Shown: positions 25,301 to 39,804 of the stretch, piece after piece
Layout: each line of letters opens with the position of its first letter
Position numbering within the stretch: position 1 is the stretch's first letter
NCBI RefSeq assembly: GCF_001949145.1
Contig: NW_019091380.1
Span: 1,345,703 to 1,404,907, forward strand
Direction: 5' to 3'
DNA length: 59,205 nt
Source: Acanthaster planci
Taxonomy: Eukaryota; Echinodermata; Asteroidea; Valvatida; Acanthasteridae
Position numbers and translations under genes: made by a program
Notes under the pieces: model-generated
Told to the model about the DNA's origin: nothing
Database searches by the model: none
The model's input: only the letters and a program-made list of their open reading frames with translations

Positions 25301-26080
25301 TTTACCTGACGCAAACGGCTCGTGCCCTGATCCGCCACCGCACAGCACGGCAACTTTCCCAGCAGTTTTATACTTTGCGATGTCCGCTCGCAGTATGACC
25401 CTGTGACCTACAGGAAACGGTCAAATCATTTGTGATCAGGACTAGTTCTTTTGGAGGGGATGCATTTGATTAGCCTCCACACCACGGCGACAACTTTGAC
25501 CTGGGATGACCCTGTGTGCTGCGTCAGATAGACTGTAGGGAAGAGGTTGAATCTGAGCTGGCACATGGTAAGCTACTTGAAGGTATGTTTAGATTTTCTG
25601 GTTACGCCCCCTCCCTCCTCCCCCCCCCCCAAAAAAAAGGGCCTTAAAATTTCAACTGTTGGAGAGGCGGCTTAAATGAGGGCGCTGCACACACAAACGC
25701 ACGTCCACCACGCCACGGAATTTACCACTAACTTGTCGCATGGGGGCGTGTGGCACGTGTTGCTGGTACAAAATCAGAAAAGCACACAAGCTTATTCAAC
25801 AAACGCTAAATGTTAATTAAGACCGAGAGCCCAACCCTTCACGGTTCGTTGGCAGCCCTTGAGCTGTGACTTCATGAAATGGAATACAGCTATTCTGAGT
25901 TTGCTTTCAGAAAGAAGCGAGGCGAGGGAAGCATAATTATGAACTGTTGGTTTGAATGTGAAAAAATTGCCATCTACCTTTGAGCAATGCGACGGCTGGA
26001 TTGACGGCTACCACCCCTTGCAACATTTCATCGACGCATGTCCCCACTGTGTTGATGAACTGCTTGTGCCGACACGCCAT
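4153..26080 (-). CDS. TKFC: Triokinase/FMN cyclase (dihydroxyacetone kinase), 16 coding exons
   Basis: The product phosphorylates dihydroxyacetone and glyceraldehyde with ATP in the cytosol, and in characterised animal orthologues also splits FAD to AMP plus cyclic FMN. I joined 16 exons: 26080-25978, 25407-25306, 24781-24677, 24115-23931, 23371-23293, 22476-22352, 21949-21865, 21122-21033, 20032-19916, 19568-19410, 16360-16214, 14171-14068, 12932-12829, 12264-12231, 8777-8682 and 4308-4153. All phases agree and total 1791 nt, 596 aa, close to the ~575 aa of vertebrate TKFC. DhaK domain about residues 9-345: GGGSGHEP near 60 and the substrate-binding His224 in GVHGEPG. DhaL domain about 386-596: [11 protein letters not shown] with metal-binding Asp415/420/422, SMGGSSG near 460, PGDRTM near 511. 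The start at 26080 has a strong Kozak context (G at -3, G at +4). All splice junctions are inferred from sequence and homology, not transcripts. Confidence 0.93.
4847..5044. repeat. Palindromic MITE-like element
   Basis: The left arm AAGGCGCCTTTCCACATGC (about 4847) is repeated in inverted orientation at about 5026-5044 as GCATGTGGAAAGGCGCCTTT. A nested hairpin GTCAAAAT...ATTTTGAC sits at 4961-4990. No coding capacity. The arrangement resembles a short foldback or MITE element about 200 bp long. Confidence 0.45.
6627..7207 (-). repeat. Fold-back repeat, arm 1
   Basis: The reverse complement of this arm aligns with 7612-8163 over essentially its whole length. Shared blocks include CAACATCTGAAGACCTA-like, TTTCAAAAAC, GGGGTCAAAGGTCA and CAATTTATGCTCT-like segments. 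It carries two DR1-like sites, on the minus strand at 6979-6992 and 6959-6970. Confidence 0.65.
6979..6992 (-). promoter_or_regulatory. DR1 nuclear-receptor-type motif in repeat arm 1
   Basis: Minus strand GGGGTCAAAGGTCA, two direct AGGTCA-type half-sites spaced by 1 bp. DR1 is the binding geometry of HNF4 and RXR-type receptors. A second, weaker copy (TGTCAAAGGTCA) lies at 6959-6970. Function is not shown by sequence alone. Confidence 0.4.
7208..7611. other. Spacer between fold-back arms
   Basis: About 400 bp. It contains the 14-mer CTAAAACGGGCTCC twice, near 7465 and 7522. No coding potential is seen. Confidence 0.4.
7612..8163 (+). repeat. Fold-back repeat, arm 2
   Basis: Inverted homologue of 6627-7207. 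DR1-type sites are preserved at 7821-7834 (GGGGTCAAAGGTCA) and 7843-7854. The preservation of this segment in both diverged arms may reflect shared descent only. Confidence 0.65.
7821..7834 (+). promoter_or_regulatory. DR1 nuclear-receptor-type motif in repeat arm 2
   Basis: GGGGTCAAAGGTCA followed after 8 bp by TGTCAAAGGTCA. Same geometry as in arm 1. It sits inside TKFC intron 15. Confidence 0.4.
8682..8777 (-). CDS. TKFC: TKFC exon 15
   Basis: 96 nt, phase 0 at both ends. Acceptor TTGCTTACAG, donor AAG|GTAGGA. It starts with LDPLHAAW, which continues the PGDRTM of exon 14 (family consensus GDRTMLDAL), and ends FQHALK before AAEDAAAG of exon 16. Confidence 0.88.
8778..12230 (-). other. TKFC intron 14 (3.5 kb)
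   Basis: No further exon is needed, because exons 14 and 15 join in phase and in family register. A minus-strand stretch near 10515 that reads LDALAEG is out of phase with exon 14 and was rejected. A 197-codon open frame at 11620-12213 has no recognisable domain. Confidence 0.6.
12231..12264 (-). CDS. TKFC: TKFC exon 14, 34-nt microexon
   Basis: Acceptor GTTAACAG-type (ATTAACAG), donor ATG|GTAAAT. One base completes the Arg codon split from exon 13, then eleven codons spell [11 protein letters not shown], the conserved motif of the DhaL domain. Its length would make it easy for gene finders to miss. Confidence 0.9.
12265..12828 (-). other. TKFC intron 13
   Basis: 564 bp. Overlapping open frames at 12416-12708 on the minus strand have no homology that I recognise. 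Confidence 0.6.
12829..12932 (-). CDS. TKFC: TKFC exon 13
   Basis: 104 nt, phase 0 start after ATGATCAG, phase 2 end at CGCAG|GTACAT. It reads [15 protein letters not shown] and ALGAGIDAV, continuing the SMGGSSGG of exon 12 as in the family. Confidence 0.9.
12965..13885. other. Assembly gap (921 Ns)
   Basis: The gap lies inside TKFC intron 12, just beyond a TTTTTTTGGGGGGGG run that probably broke the assembly. No coding sequence of TKFC is missing, since exons 12 and 13 join directly. Open frames that run through the Ns are artefacts. Confidence 0.99.
14068..14171 (-). CDS. TKFC: TKFC exon 12
   Basis: 104 nt, acceptor CGTTACAG, consensus donor GGG|GTGAGT. It encodes [20 protein letters not shown] and [10 protein letters not shown], the core of the DhaL helical barrel. 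Confidence 0.92.
14172..16213 (-). other. TKFC intron 11
   Basis: 2 kb. It holds a 28-bp tandem repeat at 14661-14735 and a TGTTTG-rich stretch near 14967-15004. Open frames at 15327-15557 and 15750-16037 on the plus strand show no domain. Confidence 0.6.
14661..14735. repeat. 28-bp tandem repeat, 2.7 copies
   Basis: Unit starts TAACAGTGACAGATA and ends CCRTGACAGAC. Copies begin at 14661, 14689 and 14717. It sits in a TKFC intron. Confidence 0.85.
16214..16360 (-). CDS. TKFC: TKFC exon 11
   Basis: 147 nt, phase 1 at both ends; acceptor TTATATAG, donor GAAG|GTATAC. It begins the DhaL domain with [10 protein letters not shown] and carries the nucleotide/Mg motif [13 protein letters not shown] with three aligned Asp residues. 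Confidence 0.93.
16361..19409 (-). other. TKFC intron 10 (3 kb)
   Basis: Contains TIR element family 2 copy 2 (16864-17430), a GAGGGCGCT site at 17025 and a TAGGCCTA at 18945. No exon is seen. Confidence 0.6.
16864..17430. mobile_element. TIR element family 2, copy 2 (~567 bp)
   Basis: Direct-orientation homologue of 2808-3378. The left end TTTAAAGGAAC and the right end near GTCCCTTTCAG are more eroded than in copy 1. Both copies lie in or beside TKFC, 14 kb apart. Confidence 0.55.
19410..19568 (-). CDS. TKFC: TKFC exon 10
   Basis: 159 nt, phase 1 at both ends; acceptor TTGACCTAG, donor TCAG|GTAGGC. It starts DKETNAFAW (family I-D-x-E-T-x-x-x-W) and then encodes the poorly conserved, acidic, Ser-rich linker joining DhaK to DhaL, with [13 protein letters not shown]. 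Confidence 0.87.
19684..19723. repeat. (AAAC)n microsatellite
   Basis: Run of ACAAACAAAC units in TKFC intron 9. Confidence 0.85.
19916..20032 (-). CDS. TKFC: TKFC exon 9
   Basis: 117 nt, phase 1 at both ends; acceptor GTAAACAG, donor ATTG|GTAATT. Encodes [20 protein letters not shown] and AGLSLTIM, matching the family block G-V-x-I-x-R-x-x-x-G-x-F-M-T-S-L-[DE]-M. Confidence 0.9.
20033..21032 (-). other. TKFC intron 8
   Basis: 1 kb of AT-rich sequence with no recognised element. Confidence 0.6.
21033..21122 (-). CDS. TKFC: TKFC exon 8
   Basis: 90 nt, phase 1 at both ends; acceptor CCCCTTAG, donor CTTG|GTATAA. Reads [18 protein letters not shown], the conserved V-x-x-M-V-N-N-L-G-G-x-S block of DhaK. 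Confidence 0.92.
21865..21949 (-). CDS. TKFC: TKFC exon 7
   Basis: 85 nt, phase 0 start after TTTCAAAG, phase 1 end at TCAG|GTAAGA. Reads [17 protein letters not shown] and ends HIDVHS. Confidence 0.9.
22352..22476 (-). CDS. TKFC: TKFC exon 6 (active-site His)
   Basis: 125 nt, phase 1 start after TTGTGCAG, phase 0 end at AAG|GTATGA. Encodes [15 protein letters not shown] and [12 protein letters not shown]. The His of GVHGEPG (residue 224) corresponds to the residue that binds dihydroxyacetone covalently in characterised kinases. Confidence 0.94.
23293..23371 (-). CDS. TKFC: TKFC exon 5
   Basis: 79 nt, phase 0 start after GTCATTAG, phase 1 end at ATGG|GTAGAC. Reads [18 protein letters not shown] and KAAKSM, aligning with the V-A-G-A-x-A-E-x-G segment of DhaK. 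Confidence 0.9.
23931..24115 (-). CDS. TKFC: TKFC exon 4
   Basis: 185 nt, phase 1 start after GAACATAAG, phase 0 end at AAG|GTTGGA. Encodes [16 protein letters not shown] and [16 protein letters not shown]. Both splice sites are weaker than those of the other exons: poor pyrimidine tract upstream and a GTTGGA donor. A GAGGGCGCT site falls within the exon at 23991. Confidence 0.92.
24677..24781 (-). CDS. TKFC: TKFC exon 3
   Basis: 105 nt, phase 1 at both ends; acceptor CCCCCATAG, donor TCAG|GTGAAT. Reads [20 protein letters not shown] and [11 protein letters not shown], typical DhaK. Confidence 0.93.
25306..25407 (-). CDS. TKFC: TKFC exon 2
   Basis: 102 nt, phase 1 at both ends; acceptor TTTCCTGTAG, donor TCAG|GTAAAA. 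Encodes [15 protein letters not shown], the glycine-rich motif that contacts the substrate in DhaK. Confidence 0.94.
25978..26080 (-). CDS. TKFC: TKFC exon 1
   Basis: 103 nt, donor AAAG|GTAGAT. Starts [12 protein letters not shown] and continues [19 protein letters not shown], aligned with the N-terminus of vertebrate TKFC. An in-frame upstream ATG at 26174-26176 would add 32 residues but has a weak context; the frame upstream of it closes with TAG. Confidence 0.88.
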
Positions 26081-27037
26081 TGCGTGGAAAGCGACGGGAG
26101 TTTCAGATTGTGAGTCCTTCGTCGACGTCGTTACTACTTCTGCCGCTTTGGTTTTGTGGGAATAAATGCCATGCACAATGCCTACAACCCGGACAGCCAG
26201 TTTTATTCTCTTGACGCGAAACGCCTAATGTAGAATGATGTACCGCATGTGCTTGCAGTAGGCTGTGTTGAATCCTTAGCTAGCTAAATGTACATTGTGT
26301 TGTTCGCGGTATAATCTGCGTTTAAGTCACGTCGGTGGGCGTGTCATACAATGATAGACTCAATTCAAGCCGTTTTCGTCGAAAATTCCAATGCGATCCG
26401 ACCGATCTTTAGTGTATACAGAAAGCTGCCGATATCGATCTCTCGAAGACCACGAGATCTCAGTGGTGAGGACGGACCTGAAAATAAGGGGAAAACCTAT
26501 CGACCCAGGCTATGGGTCAAATCCCACCATAAAATATATACTTGCTGTATTGTTGTGGGGATAGACATTAGTCATTACACCAATTTTGTGTCGACTGAAA
26601 ACGTGGAGACAGCAGAAGGTCCTCACAACTCGGTCCCTATTTGCCTAAACTGTCTCCTCATACGTTAACCGTAAATACAGGCGGTTCAAAATAGTGCGCC
26701 CCCAAAAGCTTCCAACGCACCTAACACAACACGCAAAATCTGTCAACCCTTTCTAAACGCGTACTGGGTCGACAGATTTCGTGCATTGTGATTGGCCAAC
26801 GCGTTGCAAACTCTTGGAGGCGCACTCTATTGTGAAACACCCGTATTCCATACAAGTGCGCATCACACTCTACATTTTCTTGGGGATAAGTTCTACATTT
26901 TACTTTTTTTGTGCTGGGCTGCTTTTTTTCGACAACAGAAATTACCAACATACCTTCCAAACTTTTTGGTGGGTATTTTTGAAGGGCTAATTTTTGAATC
27001 TTTTCTTATGCCCTTGACAAGGAGTGCCTTGTATGAC

Positions 27038-27110
27038 CAGTGGCGTAGCCGTGGGGTGGGGGGCACGCCCCCCCCCCATTCCTGGTTCCCCCAGGTGGCC
27101 CCCTCCCACT
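27038..27110 (+). mobile_element. Possible hAT-like transposon end
   Basis: Starts CAGTGGCGTAGCC, followed by G- and C-rich runs that could fold on each other (GGGGCACGCCCC). Similar to the start at 713. No second end was identified. Confidence 0.3.
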
Positions 27111-28213
27111 AAAAAAAAACACGAATGAATAGATATTGAACAAGGCTAACAAAAACAAAAACGCCACTGAAAACTGTTGGCCCCCATAAGATGCTGGTGG
27201 CCCCTTTGTGCCCTAATCCCACTAGTAACTGTGTACGACAAGGAAAATAGCGCCCTCTACAAAGTATTAATGAAAGGATTTTCTTGTAACGGAAAAACTA
27301 CTACCTTCTTGTCGCTTCCAGTGGGAAGAAGTACTTCGTTTTGTATGATACTACATAGTATTGTATAAAACAAGTTCAACCCAATGCTCATTGCATTTTT
27401 CCTTTGAGCGCCAACTCAGCAGGTAACTTAATCCCTTCTTTACATGAATACAGAGTAACAGTTCAGACCCGAATTGAGTCTCAGCATGATTAGAAGGTAT
27501 ATGCCAAAGTTTCATGGCAACCGGACAGTGCGCTGGTTACATGTACGCAGATTTTGATCATTATTGAGATCGAAGGTCATAATGTAGGCTTCGTCGTACG
27601 CACAGCAAAATAACCAAAGCCATTTCATAATCCAGATAACGGTTTGTTTGATCAGGAATTGGCGAAGCGCAAACAAACACTATCGATGTGATGAAAAGTG
27701 CCATTGTTTTATCGGACATACATGCTTTACATTTGTGCGACCGTATTATTTGTCGCTGTGAATGTCAAGATTGAAGTTTGCAATTGTTAATGATTATAGG
27801 ATTTAGCTTGTAATAGACAGACAGCATCGATGTAAATATCTAACCATTCGCTGCATGATTGCTACAAAGTAGGTGCGAGCACAAACAATCTGTCACGGCG
27901 TTACGAAATTTCATTCCACTTGGAATCCTGTAAGTAAAAGCTTCAATAGGGAAAACTATGCATTTTTAAAGGCACTATTTCCTACGAATCGCAATCATTT
28001 ATAGCCTTCACAGCTAACCCGACAGCGAGCTCATGGTTTTAAGTATATATGCACACTCGCCCGTTTTAGACCTTTAAACGTCTCAGAATAATAACTCCAG
28101 TGAGCATTGTGTACCTGAATGAAAAGAACCGGCCACTTTTCACTCGTCGTCATATAACATCGACCCGAGCTATAGACGTGTGTAAAATGGATTCTGTTTC
28201 TTTTGGGCGTGAA

Positions 28214-28690
28214 GGGTACAATCCACTAATTCAAGTCCCATTGAAAACAGTGTAAAATTAGCACCGTTCAGGGCCCGATAACATGCATACCAACACCCCG
28301 GAGATTTCTAAAACACAAATGAAATTATTGTCTCGTCCCTTGTTTTTCAATTTCTTTTCAACTTTTGTGGGTTTGCATTTGTAATTATTCCCACAAAATA
28401 AAATCACCCCGAAAAGTGATTTTTCCAAAGTCTGCTTGCAGCCATTTTTCAAGTGACAACCCTCTACTTTTTCGGTCATTTAGGAGCATCTTCAACCGTA
28501 GTTTTTAGCCATTCTACTCTCACATGAAAGCTGAAAGACCCAAGGAGTCGATCCTGACAACAATTTACACAATCTCACCATTTTGGGGGCCAAACAATCT
28601 CCCTTTTCATAAGATACTGCGGGAGCACTTTTAATATTAATGAGCTGACCAGAAATTCTCACTTGAATTAATTAATAGACCGCAGCCTGC
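28214..28690 (+). mobile_element. TIR element family 1, copy A (~477 bp)
   Basis: Begins GGGTACAATCCACTAATTC and is homologous along its full length, in reverse orientation, to 53743-54220. The right end (CTTGAATTAATTAATAGACC) is an eroded version of the same terminal repeat. It contains short open frames in both orientations but no transposase. Confidence 0.7.
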
Positions 28691-29101
28691 AGGTGTTTCT
28701 GCTACCAGTTATACATGTATCCACCTACATCAACTCTAAAGATTATTGTTTTGGGTAGCAAAAAGCACGATTGACTTTTGACATGTTACTTAAATAAACT
28801 TAAAAGTGGTCTGTTTAGGCCCTTGCTTGCTGGCAAGTTCTCTGCTGAGGCCTAAACATGGAAAAGAGTCAACGTATAATGTACAGTGTTAAACAATGGC
28901 CTACAGCCAATTCATACTAAAGGTCTCAATATCAAACAGATTAATTTAATCAATGAATAAAATGGTTAAACTTCAATCAGGCAACTTCCAACTGCTGCTC
29001 CATTAATATTACAATCAGCGAAATCTAAATCATTCAGGAAATTGCACATTTTTTATGTAGTCTATAACACTGCAATGTCTACAGATGAAACTTCGAACTT
29101 T

Positions 29102-29107
29102 TATTCT
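29102..29107 (-). terminator. Poly(A) signal of the SRCR gene
   Basis: AATAAA on the minus strand, 60 nt past the stop codon of the SRCR receptor gene. Confidence 0.55.
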
Positions 29108-29166
29108 CTGATGTTAATTAGAATACGATTTTTGGAAAGCTGACGAAAGTTAACGTGTAATGTATT

Positions 29167-35012
<5,846 letters not shown>

Positions 35013-38000
35013 ATTTCAATCGGAATCTCTGTATTAAACTGCAGGATTCTCAGCAACAATCGAAATTGTCAGCTAGACTTAAAGTGGAGATGTTGCAGAT
35101 TGACAGAAAGATGTTGTGGATGACGAGTGAGTATGTATATTCTCCCGTACTGTCTTCTATCGTTGAGGCTGACTTGCCTCGCCCAAAACAACGACTCGTG
35201 TGAATGACCAACCTCATGTTACGTAATAGTTTGGACAATAATTAACTTGTCGGTCAACAAAGGGCGCCCTTTCTGCTTGATTAAATCTATTGATATCACC
35301 AAACAATGTCATTACAAAAACCAACCTTTTTTATAGGTTACTGCCAAGTCAGGTCAGTATTTGGCAACTATAGGCGAGGCTTATCCGAATTTGAAGACCT
35401 TGAGTCCGCCGTATAACATAACCTGACTATGAAAGCGTAATATAAGTACCGTTTACGCAATGTTGGATTTAAGAATGGAGCACGCGCACGGCAGATAATG
35501 CATGTTTAAATTTGGCTCTGAAATCCTATTCAATGATAGTTAATATTTCAATCTTCAACGGCGTATTCACCCCGAGCTGAAGTACACCCTCAATCGGCGA
35601 AAAGGGAGACTGGTGATTACAAGCGGGTTCTTGCACGCGTTCTGCGTGTACGCAAAGACCATACATGCCGGAGTAAGGTTGCGTTCGATTAGTTTCCCTG
35701 AATACCCCAGTGTTACACGCAAGGGAAGCTTCGAAATGAGGCTGATCGAACGCTGCAGTGTATTCGCCAAAGCATTCTGGGAAACAGGTCGAGTCCCCGC
35801 CACTTCCATCATGCGCGCCCATACACGAATAGTCCATCCGTGACATCATTACACTCGGGCAGCCTCCAGAGACCCACTCGCTAGCTGGGGTAGTGGTGGT
35901 TGACACCAGGGAAGGCACGAAGGTCACGTGATGGCTAAACGAACGCTCTCGTGTAAGTTTGACTTACACGTGTAAGCTAATCGAATGCACCCTTTGTGTT
36001 GGTGGCTGTTTGATAGGAATCTCAGAAATTCTTTACAAACACCGAGGGGAATGTGTTAGGAAACAATAGTCTAGATTGTGTATAGGGACTGGACATGTAA
36101 GGGGGTACCCCTCCGTCCAATATCTTGCTGGGTATACACACATTTTTTTCCAATGACATAATTTCTCAGAAATGTTGATATCGTAACTTTTTTTAAATAT
36201 TATTTTGTAACATACATGTCATCTTCACACATGCACGCATTGCGCATGTACTATACTATGACAGCAATACATTCTGGAAAAAGGAGGCAAATTTCAGTTA
36301 CAACAAACACGTTTTCTTACACAACCCCCCCCCCCAAATCTAGTCAACGTCCATGACACAGCTATCAATGTAACTGGGGTCATTCACCACAGAGGCATAA
36401 AAAAAGCATGATGAACAACACGTCAATTGCATGTCAAGTTTACGCGGATTTAGCTGTGCAGGAAGAAAGACAACATGTTCTGTAGAATGCGGCATGACCC
36501 CAGGCAGCAAGTCATCCGTGCCATGAGTCGGGTTCAATTGAAGACAGGAGCGTGCCGCAGGGGTATTTTTACGAATTCCATAAGATTTGGCTCTACGACA
36601 ACTGTCAGCCGCGTGGATGATAACGTGGAATTATCAAAATCCTTCATTTGACAAACTCATTCGCCGAAAGACAAAAGACTTACACAGAAATGGCAATGCA
36701 TTGATCACACTGTAAACTGAACGCATCTTCCGTTTGAAACGAGTTGTTATTTACAAGCGGCTGTCATTCATTTTTCTACAAATTAATCCTCAACAATAGA
36801 GCACTGGCGCCGTGTAGGCGCATCTTACAGGATATAGGGTCCAAGTTACCATAGCAACTCTCCTGGTTTCCCGTTTTGAACTCGAATGCAAGAAAAAGTG
36901 ACGACTCCGGTTATTAATTAAAGGGAAAAACGTTTGGCAAGTATCCTTAACGGCCCCTTCGGTTTGCGGCAATGGCTGTTATTTTACTCCTTCATGTTAC
37001 AGGGACGTCCACATCCTGCCTCCAAACATCTCATATTTAATTCTCTTTATTACGGACAAAGATGCGTGAACCCTGAGCGCACAAATGGTGTTTTCCCACC
37101 CGGGGAAAAAAACCACGCCATCTCCTGTTTATTTTATGCACGCACTGGGTTACGTTGCCCTTACCTTGACGTGTGCATTCACAGTGTATTCTCAGTGCAG
37201 TCTGAGAGTTATGAAAAATCACAAACTTGACTGGGCCATGTAACCCAGTATAACTAGTAAAGATGTTCGACGCAACGCCAAAGTAATATCACTGAATAGT
37301 CGGGTTGTCTGTACTATTGTTCGCAGAAAGTGAGTTCGAGTCCTATCTGCAACTCTCCGACCACACTTAGAATACATTATGAATAAACACATCGGTGTAC
37401 AGGAAAACATAAAAACATCTCCCATGCAGTGCCTCGTAAATATCACTGGCGTCATCTCTCAATGTACCAACATCTACAAGGCGGATACTCCAACACGTCC
37501 CTATCAGACCCATTGAATATGTCACACAAATACATCCCATAACCAGATCAGAATAATTGGATTATTTGAAAGGAAATGTTAAGCAGCGTGAGAAATTATG
37601 CAGGCATTGATCAACAGAAATAGTCCTTTGAGGACGTCAAAATACATTTGAAACTAATAATAAACCCTAATCCTGCTCTCTAAATGTAGAGGAGTGGAAC
37701 ACGTCTTTCTCTCAGAAAGAGTGAGTTCCTTATAAAAGCCACTTTAAAAAGATTAAAAACAATTACAAAATAAGAATAAAATTGCCACTCCTCAAACGAG
37801 CCATATAGGGGACGATTACCAAAAGATTTGTTCCTTATAAAGTAGCCATTGAACTCAACTGGAGTGGTTCTGACTCTTTTAAGGGTGGTTTTTACTCCCC
37901 TGGGGTCGATTTATTCTTGACCTTTCTCCTTTGGCTTTACAGCTATGTCACTATCTATGTATGCATACTGTATCAAATATTTCTGTATAATTGATTTATT

Positions 38001-38733
38001 TAGAGGATTGTCTTAACCGGCACGCTTTTTGCTCTATATGAAACTTAAACCACTGGCTGTGGTAAGAGGGTGGTAAATGTATCGAAAGTCAGGGTAATTC
38101 GCAGCATAAAATCCATATTATCCAAACAAAATTAAAAATAATGGTTTTATGACTTTACAAAAGCAACATTATTGTGCTGTGGATGGAGTTATAAAATATT
38201 CTCGACAAATGCCTGAAAAGAATTTGGAAGGACAATCCTTATACGTCTTTCACCCCTTAGTGTGTTCACCCTTAGAAATCGTGTTTAGAAATAAAACACA
38301 ACGTAGCATGCTACCACTTCGTTTAAATGTTAAACAGCTGACGTTCAATTTACTCCTTAACATCACTGACCAATGACTAAATACCGTTCGTCAAGTGCTG
38401 TGATTTGCTGGACTAAACATTTTTTAAGAAGCTAAAACTAAACAGGCTTCATTTCTTATTTTTCTTTATTTTAATTCCAACCAACAAGGCTACTTTGTTT
38501 CTACATGAAAAATCTTTTTCAACTACTACTTATGATTTCGTAAAACATGCTCATCAAGTACCACTTCAGAAAATGCTTATGTCATAAGTTTCGCTGTGAG
38601 TGGTGCAGTGATAAATTGACGGCTATTGTTTCAGTTTCTGGGTAATCCCTTCATGAAATATGAATAGAGAGAAAGATATTCTCTACTTGTTTTTGTGTTT
38701 TACCATCATATAACCATTATGCAATAAACAATT
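35013..38733. other. Intergenic region between SRCR gene and GPCR 1
   Basis: The SRCR promoter should be in the first part. A 133-codon open frame (35526-35927, minus) and the plus-strand frame opposite it have no domain I recognise. Runs of C occur at 36325. No convincing exon is found; a minus-strand Cys-rich frame at 36340-36537 could be a terminal exon but has no partner. Confidence 0.4.
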
Positions 38734-38739
38734 TTTATT
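38734..38739 (-). terminator. Poly(A) signal of GPCR 1
   Basis: AATAAA on the minus strand, about 95 nt after the GPCR stop codon. Confidence 0.5.
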
Positions 38740-38832
38740 TCTTTAATGGCTAAAACTTTACACACGCGGCACGAGAAGACACTCAGTGAAATTTGTGCTT
38801 TTTTGACAAGGCATTGCTAATAATCTGGGTCG

Positions 38833-39804
38833 TCAAAGTTGTATAATTGACGGTTGAGTAGTGAAATCAAGACCGAGCAATTTACGTAGGCCCAACCTAA
38901 ACCTCTTATATTTAATTCCATAAATGACCGGATTAATGCACGAATTTAAAGCGACTAGGCTGACGGAAACAACATATGTCACACTTGTGAAGTCGAGGGG
39001 CCATCCCAAGTTGAACAGAAAGAAGATGATTTGATTTGGAGACCAGCAAACGAAAAAAGAGATGAATACGATAAGAAGTGTTTTGAAGGTGTTCCTGCTA
39101 GCGCGCAAGAGGGATCCTCCTTGGGTTTCGACACGGGGCGGTAGAGGCGCTCTTCCTGACTGATTAGGTCCCGCCGACGTGGATGTGAGCGGAGCTGGTA
39201 CTCCCACGCGTCGAGCACTTCTCAACAGTACGTAAATGGTGGCGATATAGGCGAACAGCATCAAGAGCGCAGGAACAAAGAACTTGATACAAATAAATAC
39301 CGCGCCGATGAAACGAGATCGCGGGGAGGACTCGAAGAAGCACTTTCCGTCGATGAAACCCTGCACGACGGCTATGTATGCACCTTGCAATGAAATCCCC
39401 AGAACCCAAGAGCCGATGGTCAAAATGATGACCAGACGACGATTGAAGAACTGGGTATGCCTCAGTGGGAACACGATGGCGAGGAAACGTTCCATGGTCA
39501 CGGACAGCAGGTTAAAGGTAGAGGCATTGAACGCCCCCCACAGGAAGAGGTTGCCGATCCACACGCGGCAGAGCAGCCAGTCGGCCAGTGTGCTGGACAG
39601 GCGGTTCGGCACTGGTATGTTGCTGGCGAGCAGGAGCACGACTGAGCCCAGCAGATCCACCGAGGCCTGGTTGAAGATCAGGGCATTGGTCAGAGTGTGC
39701 ATGAAGGGAATCTTGTAGATAACGGCGCAGACAAGACCATTACCAACGATACCAAACAGCCCAACGGTGGTCTTGATAACGCGGAGGACCAAATTACTTT
39801 CCAT
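38833..39804 (-). CDS. Class-A (rhodopsin-like) G-protein-coupled receptor, intronless
   Basis: 323 aa, seven membrane helices, plasma membrane. Landmarks: N22 in GIVGNGLV (helix 1), D50 in ASVDLLG (helix 2), C79 and C155 for the extracellular disulfide, ERF at 105-107 in place of DRY, W133 in helix 4, FVCWSP at 251-256 (toggle Trp254), and NPVIY at 291-295. The third cytoplasmic loop is Pro/Ser-rich. I prefer the ATG at 39804 because its context is CACCATGG; an in-frame ATG at 39948 would add 48 residues but has a poor context. The C-terminus IQL could fit a class II PDZ ligand. The ligand is unknown; intronless receptors of this kind form large lineage-specific families in echinoderms and amphioxus. 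Confidence 0.93.
   Translation of the reverse strand: MESNLVLRVIKTTVGLFGIVGNGLVCAVIYKIPFMHTLTNALIFNQASVDLLGSVVLLLASNIPVPNRLSSTLADWLLCRVWIGNLFLWGAFNASTFNLLSVTMERFLAIVFPLRHTQFFNRRLVIILTIGSWVLGISLQGAYIAVVQGFIDGKCFFESSPRSRFIGAVFICIKFFVPALLMLFAYIATIYVLLRSARRVGVPAPLTSTSAGPNQSGRAPLPPRVETQGGSLLRASRNTFKTLLIVFISFFVCWSPNQIIFFLFNLGWPLDFTSVTYVVSVSLVALNSCINPVIYGIKYKRFRLGLRKLLGLDFTTQPSIIQL

Larger units (their letters stand above)
26081..29101. other. Intergenic region between TKFC and the SRCR gene
   Basis: The TKFC promoter should lie in the first few hundred bases; a weak AATAAAACTGG box on the minus strand is near 26205. The rest contains a hAT-like end (27038), two GAGGGCGCT-type features nearby (25678, 27249) and TIR element family 1 copy A (28214-28690). 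No exon is recognised. Confidence 0.5.

Noticed and set aside
28258-28479. 73-codon open frame
   Set aside because: Lies inside the MITE copy and is not preserved in the other copy.
35526-35927. 133-codon frame
   Set aside because: Open on both strands without domain features; more likely repeat-derived.
36340-36537. Cys-rich minus-strand frame as a terminal exon
   Set aside because: No partner exon or family match; cannot be supported.
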